Part shown: one piece after another, positions 22,101-30,370 of the stretch | Position numbering within the stretch: position 1 is the first letter of the stretch | Layout: every line of letters starts with the position of its first letter | DNA from: Stomoxys calcitrans | Taxonomy: Eukaryota; Arthropoda; Insecta; Diptera; Muscidae | Reading direction: 5' to 3' | NCBI RefSeq assembly: GCF_963082655.1 | Contig: NC_081556.1 | Span: 149,174,501 to 149,238,500 of the forward strand | Length of the DNA: 64,000 nt | The notes under the pieces: generated by a model | The model's input: only the letters and a program-made list of their open reading frames with translations | What the model was told of the DNA's origin: nothing | Database searches by the model: none | Program-made: the position numbers and the translations under genes

Positions 22101-24469
22101 CGTCACCTGTCGATCTGGCCGGCCAATCCAACTCGACTTACTACCAGATCCCTCTAAACGCCTAGCAAACGAACAAGGGGTACGGACACAAACAACTTAA
22201 CCACCGGCACGGAATAACTGTGAGCACCACACAGGCAGGAACATTGAGATCAGATCTGTGTGGTGTTCATGGCTGTCTCGAGAAGCTTAACTGCAAGCTA
22301 CCGGGCGCGTACACAGGTTGCGAATAGTGGATGCTCGGACAATGAGCATCATAGACACTAAGTATAAGAGCAAGAGCCGGTGCCACCCCGTTCACTCACA
22401 AAGACTCTCCGTATGGAGCATTCCACCATCGGCAAACTGTGGAAGCGCCCGGCAGCGCTCGTGATAACGATGAATATCACACAGATCGGAGCTTAAAACT
22501 CCAGCCTGTGTGGTGCTGTGGTATTGGGATAATGCTTTACGTAAGAAAGGTTTGTCTTACTCGTGATGATTTTTAAGGGCCACTGGTAATGGACGGGAAA
22601 TATTCATATTTTCTGCTCTGGCTTTTTTCATTAAGTGTATCCATATGCATATAGGGGCCATCTGAAAAGTGGTGAAATTTTTGGGTTAAATATAAGTATT
22701 TTTGTTAATAGTTTTTTTACCTGTCTCAAGCAAGAAGATTTATTACAATCTGGTAGTTTTAAAGGTTCTTGTTCTGGGTATAACAAATCAAACAATTTGA
22801 ACATGGGAAAGAAATTTGTAATCTGCAAAAACCAGCTAGCTTATAGCTTATATTCCAACCATAAACACATTAACTTACGGGATTTTTCTGTATACTCCCC
22901 GATATGAATTGCAATAAAATCCACATAAGCTGATCTCTACCCTTTCGCAATTCCTTTTTTGATAACTAAAATTGGCAAAAGGAAATTTGAAAATATTGTT
23001 TGAAGATTTGGCAACTTAGTTGTTTACCTTTTCGTACAAAGCAATTATGATGTGCATAAAACTGACAAATTGAAATAGAACAAAATATATTAATTGGCAA
23101 GATAAGTGCAGCCAGATCCATTCATTTTGAGATATTTGTTCCTCGGGTACATTGAATCCACTGCCTGCTGCATTTTCATTTGATTCGGTCATTTCCATGG
23201 CATTTATTATCAAGTTCACCAGTTGATCTTCCAATGTATTGCAACGTTGTTTTTGGTGTTTTTGCAAATTCAACATAACCGATACCATTTCCTTGGAATA
23301 GCTTTGGCCCAGCACATAACGCAAAAGTTGGGGTTGTTCTTCCATAAGCTCTAGCTCATATGGGAGAATGCCTTTGAAATTAAATTTCAATGTATTCGGA
23401 TCTAATTTCCATGAATTCATCATATGATCTGCATATCCAAAGTGTTCAACTATAGGCAACATGTGTGTGTGGCCTATTATCGATACCATTTGAGCTGTTT
23501 GACGAAATTCTTCAACGACATCGGTCATCAGTTTATTTAGTTTCTTAAAAACAAAAATTAATTAGTACGAGCTTGAATGTCTTTGTGGGTACTATGCCTT
23601 ACCCAATGATAGGGAAACGGTTTCATAAACTCATTTGCTATAAAGTATGCCGGCAACAGGCAATTTTCCCTATCGAATATATAACGTATGGTATCTTCCA
23701 ATGCCAGCAATTGTGGCAAATATGTTACATTGACGTTGAGGGGAAAAGTTTGAGCCTTATCCCTACAGCTTTTCATGATTTCTCGCACACCCTTGTAGTC
23801 GACGTGATCAATAACCTTTTTTATGAGATGGAAACTCTCTATCCAAAAAAGTTTATTTTCATAATTAAGTTTCTCGCAAAGAAGAATTTTATCGCAAAGC
23901 AACCTGTAAAATAAACAAACAGGTTAGACTTAAGGATGCTATATTAATAAATACACTAATTGGGATGAGGCAAAGGATACCATATCCGCATCCACTTTAC
24001 GTCTGAGTTTCAGGCAATTTTGTAGCTATTACTTACTTTGAAGTCAAAAGGTGAGCTTCGGTTAGTTTACCCAATGTAGCCATCAATACTTTCAAGTGGT
24101 TGGCATTTGTCACGGTGGCTGCTTTTTGCAGATATTGTCTGACAATATTCTCCTTGTTGTCTTGCGGAACATTGGAGAAGGCTTTGACTGAAAGAAATTG
24201 TATGACAGTGTTTTAGTTATAAAAAATTGACATCGCTTTGCCTTATTGCCATTGAAAATTACCCTACTTACTGATATCATTGGTGAAACTTGTGGCTCTA
24301 TCATTTTCTCCGTTGGGGTGGTAAACAATTACGCTCAGAAAAGCTTCTTCAATGGTTTCCACTTTCTGGGATACAAACAAACAATTATTAGTAATTTTAA
24401 ACGAATGGTATTTAATATAGAATAGTGTACCAAGTAATTATTAACATAATCCAAAATCTGAACTTCCAT
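16193..24469 (-). CDS. MED23: Mediator complex subunit 23
   Basis: Tail-module Mediator subunit that links sequence-specific activators to RNA polymerase II. Eighteen exons on -: 24469-24431, 24365-24272, 24187-24037, 23903-23603, 23543-23028, 22965-22879, 22822-22721, 22661-22561, 21078-20830, 20776-20649, 20583-20409, 20345-19857, 18664-18341, 18278-18055, 17988-17906, 17837-17690, 17629-17185, 16829-16193. Every junction keeps frame, giving 1,430 aa, close to animal MED23. Family landmarks: VDYKGVREIMK, SWKLDPNTLKF, GRDQLMWILLQFISGS, SAESEELNRVLILTLAR, EGNEAQVCFLIIQLLLLK, YMDPICDFLYHIKYIHVG. The start is ATG-MEVQILDYVNNYL. Oddities: intron 13 has a GC donor; intron 12 holds a 19-bp satellite; intron 8 holds a LINE remnant; the C-terminus ends in a polyglutamine-rich tail (16,230-16,380) that is probably fly-specific. 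Confidence 0.97.
16230..16380 (-). repeat. Polyglutamine-coding CAG/CAA tract at MED23 C-terminus
   Basis: The antisense of repeated TTGCTG/TTGTTG codons encodes about 15 consecutive Gln and further Q-rich stretches broken by Met, His and Leu. Mixed CAA and CAG codons suggest long-term retention rather than recent slippage. It lies at the very end of MED23, outside the conserved Mediator core. Confidence 0.9.
18720..19770. repeat. Homogeneous 19-bp satellite inside MED23 intron 12
   Basis: About 50 head-to-tail copies of a 19-bp unit TATGAAAATTTCAATTTTC. From roughly 18,840 to 19,500 the copies are almost identical. Edge copies carry changes such as TTTAAATTT for TTTCAATTT, or TTATATAAAA, as expected if unequal exchange homogenises the middle. 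Within each unit GAAAATT and AATTTTC are perfect inverted repeats with a 2-bp spacer, followed by TAT. The array fills most of the 1.19-kb intron between MED23 exons 12 and 13, leaving about 90 bp at the 5' splice-site end and 55 bp at the 3' end. Confidence 0.97.
21286..21735 (+). pseudogene. Non-LTR retrotransposon reverse-transcriptase C-terminal fragment
   Basis: The 149-codon frame contains LYKTLILAVLLYGSEAW, a DRTILRKIYGP segment, ...MNHELY, LLRWLSHVVRMDEEAP and KPGRPKARWKDQV, the thumb/post-RT region seen downstream of the polymerase domain in many insect LINEs. The catalytic part is absent, so this is a truncated copy. It lies in MED23 intron 8 in the opposite orientation to the gene. 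Confidence 0.8.
21852..22530 (+). repeat. Transposon-derived repeats in MED23 intron 8
   Basis: 21,852-21,951 is one copy of a ~100-bp module (TTGTTGTAGCAGTGTATTAT ... CCGATGAAGAACTCCATCGG ... CAGCCATGGGATT) found again at 41,243, 49,771 and 57,797 in reverse. 22,085-22,185 (CACGTCACCTGTCGATCTGG, CAGATCCCTCTAAACGC) resembles 63,110-63,165. 22,370-22,530 (AAGAGCCGGTGCCACCC wording shared as GAGCCGGTGCCACCC, ATATGGAGCATTCCAC-like, TGTGGAAGCGCCCGGCAGC) resembles 60,899-61,105. All are non-coding repeat pieces. Confidence 0.6.
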
Positions 24470-25021
24470 TTTGCCGGATTCACAATTTATAAGAAAATAC
24501 TAAAATAATATCCGCCCGGCGTAAACAAACACAATTATGACACAGAGTTGCCATCATTTTCATTGGTTTTGTGCATTTTTGGAACGGCAAAATAAGTCTT
24601 CATCGTATGACCGAAATTTAGTAAAGAAAAATGTTGTAGTTAACCCATAGCTCCATTTGAGTAATGACAAAACAAACATGTAAACGTCATTAGCTTATTT
24701 TATTTGCCAGCAAAGAAGGAACAAAAATGATAGGGATGTAGGATGTAGGTGGCTCATTACTTTTTTGCTGACTTTTCTATGACAGCTTGTGGCATCCCTG
24801 TGTAAAAAGTTATCGAAGTTATAATTTTAAATCGATTGTTTGTAATCGATTTTTGATTCATGCTACACAGGGTTGTTATACTAAACTATAACGTCAATTT
24901 TAAATCAAAAAGAAATAAGATTTAAATCTTAAAAATAAAATTAAGATGTTTAAAACTTGGCAAAAACCACTGCATAAACGAAAATTAGTAAGCATAATTT
25001 CAAATAGAAATATAGGAATAA

Positions 25022-25201
25022 TGTGGGTGCAAAGCGAATTAAATAAGAAGAAGAGAAGTACACGAGTAATACAAAAGAACAACTTTATTCGTAGACGTTA
25101 AAATAAGGAGTGAAATTACAAAGTAGAATGATTATGAAAAAGCAAAAATTGGAAATAGTAATTGGACTGGAATAAGAGAATAGGGTGACCAGATTCTTAC
25201 A
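25022..25201 (-). repeat. Copia 3' LTR
   Basis: A 180-bp direct repeat of 29,264-29,443. In + orientation it runs TGTGGGTGCAAAGCGAATTA ... GACCAGATTCTTACA. AATAA precedes it on the + strand. Confidence 0.97.
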
Positions 25202-25243
25202 TACGCCGCCACAATCCAAATACTATTTGACGACAAAAATTTA

Positions 25244-28200
25244 TCAAAAGTTTTCAAACAACATTTTACAAAAATATTCATGTTTGACTTTACTTAAAGA
25301 CTTGGTAAACAAATCTGCCACATTTTCAGCTGTGGTAACATATTCGATTTGGATCTCTTTTGCATCGAATTTTTCCCTTATATAGTGGTACCGAATATCG
25401 ATGTGTTTACTTCTCTTATGTGCCACTGGGTTTTGGACAAGGAACTGGGCGCTTTGATTGTCACACTTCAGGGCAGTCGGTTCTTGAACGTAAGCATCTA
25501 AGCCAATTTCTCGCAGCAAACTTCTTAGGTACACGACTTCCTTCGTCCCCTGGCACATAGCCACGTATTCAGCTTCCATAGAACTGAGAGACACTTGGTT
25601 TTGCTTTTTGGACTCCCATGCTATGGGTCCACCAGACATGAAAAGCACAAACCCACTGTAGGATCGACGATCGTTAACATCTGAGCCCCAGTCGGCATCT
25701 GTGTATGAAACTAAATCATTAGCATTTTTAGAATAAGTTAACATACCCTTTGGTTTCAGCTTAAGGTATCGGAGAACATGTTTTGCTGCAGTAAAATGTT
25801 CTTTCTCGGGATGGCTGCTAAACTGTGCTAGCTTTGATACAACGTGAGATAAATCAGGGCGAGAGTAGACAGACAAATAATTCAGTGCACCAATCAACGA
25901 CTGGTATTTGGTGACGTCATAACTACTACAATTCTCCTTCGTGCACTTCTCAAGCACCAAACCATTAGCAAAAGGTGTACTTGCAGGCTTACAATCTGTC
26001 ATGTTCCACTTGGCCAGTAACTCTCTTACATATCTCTCTTGATGAACAGCTATCTTGCCTCTTAATCCCTCTCTTTCGACTTCTAGCCCCAAGTAGTACT
26101 TTGCTGGTCCTCGATCAATCGCGTCAATATGCTGATTCAAATCTTGAACAACGCATTTCATAATGGTCTCCGATGAGCATGACAACAAAATGTCATCCAC
26201 GTACACAGCAAGTAAGACAAGCTCATCTTTTATCTTTTTCACGTACAAACAGTTGTCAGATTTGCACCGCTCGAACCCAATTGTCAACAGAACTTCATTC
26301 AATTTTCGGTTCCAGTCTCTGCCGGCCTGCTTTAATCCATAAAGCGATCTTTTCAGTTTACACACTCGATCTGGATACTTGGCATCTTGAAACATTTCGG
26401 GTTGTCGCATGAAGACTTCTTCTTCTAATTCGCCGTTGAGATATGCTGACACAATATCGATGTGATTCACCAAATATCCCCTTTGAGCAGCTATGGCAAA
26501 CAGCATTCGGATAGCAGACACTCTTATTACCGGAGAGTAAGTTTCTGTGTAATCGACTTGGGGTTGTTGTGAGAAACCCTGGGCTACTAACCTCGCTTTA
26601 AATTTTTCTACTTCACCACTTTGGTTACGTTTCGTCACAAACACCCACTTACACCCAACGATATTTTTGTCAGCTGGCTTTTCTACGAGTTCCCACGTAC
26701 CTTTTTGCTGCAAATTTCCGAACTCTTTCTGCATCGCCTCTTTCCACATTTTCGCGTTTTTGCTCTTTAAGGCCTCTGCCACTGTTTTGGGGTCTTCTTC
26801 GTCTTGCACAAAAGTATTTACAAGAGCATTTGCTGATTCTACTGCACGAACTTTTCTCGGACGTCCCTTTCGACCTGTCCTAAGAGTTGTTGGTCTTCCT
26901 CTTCTTCTTTTCACACCGGGCACTACTTCTTCTCTTTCTTCAATTGAGGTGTCAGATTCAGAATCCACATCGCCGCTGTTGTGTGCTTCTGTTCTGGCGA
27001 TATCCCCTCTTTCTTTGTCCACAGAAACATCAACAACAAACCAATCGTCATTCTGCTCCATTTCCCCATTCATAACAGTTGGGGTTTCTTTTGCTTGTTT
27101 GGAGAAACTGTCTTCGAAAAACATGACGTCACGGGCGATCGTAATTGTTTTTTGTTGTTTACTATACAAACGGTAGCCTTTTGTTTGATGAGCATACCCA
27201 ACGAATGTAAGTCTTTCTCCCTTAGGTAGTAGCTTTGACTTGCCTGGTCGTTTGTCTAAGGTGACTACGTCACAACCAAATATACGTAGGTGGGCTACTG
27301 AAGGCTTTCGTCCAAACCAACATTCGTATGGTGTCTTATTTTCAAGCACCTTCGTGGGACAACGATTCCGTATATAAGTGGACGTATTTAAGGCTTCTGT
27401 CCAAAGCGATTGGGACAATCCAGATTCCAGCAACAAGCATCTAGTCATTTCTACGAGCGTTCTATTAGCCCTCTCGGCAATCCCATTTTGTTGGGGGGTA
27501 TAACAGACTGTTTTTTGGTGGTTGATGCCTTCATTCCTCAAAAACATTTGAAACTCATTACTAAGGTACTCTGTACCATTATCGCTTCGTAGGGTTTTTA
27601 AAACATTGCCCGTCTGTTTTTCGGCATTCACTTTAAAATCTTTGAAAACTTTTAGGGCATCGCTCTTCTTCTTCAAGAAATAAACAGTTGAAAACCTCGA
27701 GAAATCATCGATAAACGATATAAAATATCGTGATCCACCTTCGCTACATACTCGCATCGGCCCGCAGATATCGGTGTGTACAAGCTCCAAAGGTTTAGTG
27801 GTAAAGGTTTTACCATAGCTTGGAAAAGGCTGAACCGTGATTTTACACATTGAACATGTAACACATGGAAAACATTCAGGGTCTGACGACTCAACAGACA
27901 TACCACGTACCATCTCTTTACTAGACAGCTTTAACACATCTCTTATGTTAAGGTGGCCATACCTCTTATGCCAAAGAACTCTTTCATTGTTTTGTTTTGC
28001 CATCATCAATCGTTCCCTTTTATTAAGCTCCACAACAAATATGCCAGCATGGGCCTTCGCCTCAAATATCATCTCCCCTTTGCTTGTTGTTGCAATTGCC
28101 TTCTCTTTGGAAAAAATCACTTCGTTGTTGTGCTCAATAATTTTATGCACAGATAAAAAATTAGCACTCAACTCTGGCACAAAGAGAACATTAGATAGAG

Positions 28201-29158
28201 TGATGTCGGTAAAATCCGATTTAATATTTACATCACCTATCCCCTCTGCATACACACAATCACCTGTTGCGAGAGATACCTCTTGCTTATGGGCTTTGAA
28301 CGAAGAGAACAACAGCTTGTTTCCACTCATGTGTGATGAGGCTCCACTGTCTACGATCCACATCTTGTCATTGGAGCATATTGCCTCTTCACTCGCACGC
28401 ATTACCATTGCCTTGCTGTTGTTGTTGTTGTTGATGGATCTGCATTGGGACTTTATGTGTCCACGTTTACCGCAAGCATAACACTTTATATTCTTCTTTC
28501 GATTCTCGTCGTTGTCTTTTTCACCTTGTCTTCTTCTGAAGTTTGCCTTTTGCTTGGAATTTGCTGCGAAAACATGTTCCTCTGTCACGTGATGTCTTTC
28601 CCCTCGTCTTTGAAATTCTTCCATTATTTTAACCTTGAGACGATCAAGTGGGGGCAGAACATCTCTGCTTTCCACAGCAATGACGAAACTTTCGTAGTCT
28701 TCAGGTAGGCTACACAGCAGAACAATACTTACGAAATCTTCTGGAATAGTGATGTCGATTTCCTTTAGAGATTCGACGAGGCTGGTAAACTCGTTCATTT
28801 GTTGCGTAAACGATGATCCCTCCTGGATTTTAAACCGTACCAAACGTTTGAATAATGTCACCTTACGAGCTGGATCTTTTGTAATATAAATGCTGCCCAA
28901 CCTTAGCCATGCCTCTCTGGCCGTCTTACACTTCTTAACGTGAATCAGCTCCGATGGTTTTATACTTAGCGTGATGGTGGCCAACGCTTTCATGTCCAAC
29001 GCAATCCTTGACTCCTTTTCCTCCTTGGTTGCAGTTGTAGGACAAACACTATCAACTACCGACCAGTAATCCATCGTGATGAGGAGGCTCTTCATATGAA
29101 TGGCCCAACTTGGGTAGTTTTCCCCATTCAACTTCTCAATTTGGAGCGAACCGGACAT
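25244..29158 (-). CDS. Copia Gag-Pol polyprotein
   Basis: A single 1,304-aa frame encoding everything needed for copia retrotransposition. N-terminal Gag (LNGENYPSWAIHMKSLL) and a CCHC knuckle CYACGKRGHIKSQC near residues 226-239. Aspartic protease WIVDSGASSHMSG near 268-280. Pre-integrase HKRYGHLNIRDVLKL. Integrase with DICGPM, RSDNGTEY and QQNGIAERANRT. Copia RT with the YVDDILL catalytic motif. RNase H with YTDADWGSD, SSMEAEYVA and KHIDIRYHYIRE near the end. No stop or frameshift interrupts it. Gag and Pol share one frame, as in copia. The shadow frames on + across 25,360-28,708 are not genes. Confidence 0.97.
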   Translation of the reverse strand: MSGSLQIEKLNGENYPSWAIHMKSLLITMDYWSVVDSVCPTTATKEEKESRIALDMKALATITLSIKPSELIHVKKCKTAREAWLRLGSIYITKDPARKVTLFKRLVRFKIQEGSSFTQQMNEFTSLVESLKEIDITIPEDFVSIVLLCSLPEDYESFVIAVESRDVLPPLDRLKVKIMEEFQRRGERHHVTEEHVFAANSKQKANFRRRQGEKDNDENRKKNIKCYACGKRGHIKSQCRSINNNNNSKAMVMRASEEAICSNDKMWIVDSGASSHMSGNKLLFSSFKAHKQEVSLATGDCVYAEGIGDVNIKSDFTDITLSNVLFVPELSANFLSVHKIIEHNNEVIFSKEKAIATTSKGEMIFEAKAHAGIFVVELNKRERLMMAKQNNERVLWHKRYGHLNIRDVLKLSSKEMVRGMSVESSDPECFPCVTCSMCKITVQPFPSYGKTFTTKPLELVHTDICGPMRVCSEGGSRYFISFIDDFSRFSTVYFLKKKSDALKVFKDFKVNAEKQTGNVLKTLRSDNGTEYLSNEFQMFLRNEGINHQKTVCYTPQQNGIAERANRTLVEMTRCLLLESGLSQSLWTEALNTSTYIRNRCPTKVLENKTPYECWFGRKPSVAHLRIFGCDVVTLDKRPGKSKLLPKGERLTFVGYAHQTKGYRLYSKQQKTITIARDVMFFEDSFSKQAKETPTVMNGEMEQNDDWFVVDVSVDKERGDIARTEAHNSGDVDSESDTSIEEREEVVPGVKRRRGRPTTLRTGRKGRPRKVRAVESANALVNTFVQDEEDPKTVAEALKSKNAKMWKEAMQKEFGNLQQKGTWELVEKPADKNIVGCKWVFVTKRNQSGEVEKFKARLVAQGFSQQPQVDYTETYSPVIRVSAIRMLFAIAAQRGYLVNHIDIVSAYLNGELEEEVFMRQPEMFQDAKYPDRVCKLKRSLYGLKQAGRDWNRKLNEVLLTIGFERCKSDNCLYVKKIKDELVLLAVYVDDILLSCSSETIMKCVVQDLNQHIDAIDRGPAKYYLGLEVEREGLRGKIAVHQERYVRELLAKWNMTDCKPASTPFANGLVLEKCTKENCSSYDVTKYQSLIGALNYLSVYSRPDLSHVVSKLAQFSSHPEKEHFTAAKHVLRYLKLKPKGMLTYSKNANDLVSYTDADWGSDVNDRRSYSGFVLFMSGGPIAWESKKQNQVSLSSMEAEYVAMCQGTKEVVYLRSLLREIGLDAYVQEPTALKCDNQSAQFLVQNPVAHKRSKHIDIRYHYIREKFDAKEIQIEYVTTAENVADLFTKSLSKVKHEYFCKMLFENF

Positions 29159-29246
29159 TTTTACTTTAAACTTTTAACAATTTACAAAAAACGACTTTAA
29201 ACATATACTCGACTGACTTGTACTTTCTTATTTAATTTATTGGCAC

Positions 29247-29261
29247 GCTGGGCCCATAACC
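29247..29261 (-). promoter_or_regulatory. Copia primer-binding site matching initiator tRNA-Met anticodon arm
   Basis: The + strand reads GCTGGGCCCATAACC, the anticodon stem-loop of eukaryotic initiator tRNA-Met. The element strand therefore pairs with an internal part of the tRNA, not its 3' CCA end. Drosophila copia is known to prime from a tRNA-iMet half-molecule, so this site fits the family. Confidence 0.88.
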
Positions 29262-29263
29262 TT

Positions 29264-29443
29264 TGTGGGTGCAAAGCGAATTAAATAAGAAGAAGAGAAG
29301 TACACGAGTAATACAAAAGAACAACTTTATTCGTAGACGTTAAAATAAGGAGTGAAATTACAAAGTAGAATGATTATGAAAAAGCAAAAATTGGAAATAG
29401 TAATTGGACTGGAATAAGAGAATAGGGTGACCAGATTCTTACA
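29264..29443 (-). repeat. Copia 5' LTR
   Basis: A 180-bp repeat identical by eye to 25,022-25,201 and followed on + by the AATAA duplication. This LTR carries the element's own promoter (reading toward lower coordinates). Its outer edge is 46 bp from the ATG of the small gene at 29,490. Confidence 0.97.
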
Positions 29444-29489
29444 AATAATCATTAGTTTATTATTCTAAAATATTTTGCAGTGGAAACAA

Positions 29490-29938
29490 ATGTCTGTTAC
29501 AAGTAAAATTGTTTACTATATGCGACCGTTTGTAGAACAATTAATTGAAATTTGGCTGCAACCGTTGCCATTCCCAACCATTTTTAAATTAATATACTCT
29601 GGCATTTTGAATATCTTTCTTCTAATGCCCATTGTTTATCCCATATTAATTGTTATTCTATATTATGGAATAGTACAATACTTTTTTGAAAAGTAGGTTA
29701 TTGCTCAAAATGAATTAATAGAATTTATAATTTTAATGAATTAATATTCTTTTGTAGAAGCTTGGATATGCGATTTACTCAAAATATTGATTTGATACAT
29801 TTTCTAGAACAATTATTTTCATTAGAAACCTTCAAAGAAAATCAAAACTCCCTGTTTGTACCCTTCCTTAAGGATATCTATGCCTTGGCTTGCTGCATTG
29901 ACTATATTCGACTTGCCTTGGCCATAATGATGGGATAA
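29490..29938 (+). CDS. Small two-exon gene, putative membrane protein of unknown function
   Basis: Exon 1 29,490-29,692 and exon 2 29,758-29,938 join in frame through a 65-bp intron (GTAGGT ... TTTTGTAG) to give 127 aa. I do not recognise it. Residues about 28-62 are strongly hydrophobic (KLIYSGILNIFLLMPIVYPI, then LIVILYYGIVQYFFEK), suggesting one long or two short membrane segments. The C-terminal half has a soluble part (IDLIHFLEQLF) and a final hydrophobic stretch (CCIDYIRLALAIMMG). The start is the ATG of MSVTSKIVYYM. TTTTGCAG just upstream could be an acceptor, so a 5' non-coding exon may once have lain beyond the copia insertion 46 bp away. It is divergent from MED23 and convergent with Rme-8. 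Clean splicing argues it is real. Confidence 0.72.
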
Positions 29939-30370
29939 AAATTGGGAAAGAAGTAAATTAAAACTCTAGCTATCTACATGAATTATTTTAAATTTTATTT
30001 CATCACTTTGTTTTATAAATGTTGAATTCTTACCGTAAAAATAAAAATTATAATTTTATTATAATACATATGTATGTATACTTTTTTATATATTAATTTA
30101 CTTGCATTCTGCAAAAATAATAAAAATAGAATAATGAAGGAAAATGAAAGGTGTGTAGAGATTTTTTATACTGTATAAAACATTTGTTTTTATATAAATT
30201 ATATACTATTTTCGCAATATGACCTAAATTTAAATAGAAAATGTTCAAAACATTTTTAAATAAAAACAGTTTTTTATGGTTTGCCTTTACAGAAAAAGAA
30301 TAGATTCACTGATGCTGGGATTGTGAGAGGCTATGTGAAAACATTAAAAAATGTTTGTTAAAGGTAAATA

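Larger units (their letters stand above)
25022..29443 (-). mobile_element. Complete copia-type LTR retrotransposon
   Basis: Bounded by two 180-bp LTRs (25,022-25,201 and 29,264-29,443) that I read as identical, each starting TG and ending CA in element orientation. It is flanked by a 5-bp target duplication AATAA (25,017-25,021 and 29,444-29,448). A primer-binding site lies two bases inside the 5' LTR. One uninterrupted 1,304-codon Gag-Pol frame fills the interior, and a G-rich stretch (GGATTGTGGCGGCGTA) precedes the 3' LTR. Identical LTRs and an intact frame indicate a recent insertion that may still be mobile. It lies between MED23 and the small gene at 29,490, in MED23 orientation. Domain order (protease, integrase, RT, RNase H) is that of Ty1/copia. 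Confidence 0.97.

Noticed and set aside
25360..28708. Plus-strand open frames of 60-214 codons across the copia interior
   Set aside because: Antisense shadows of the intact Gag-Pol frame; no known domains.
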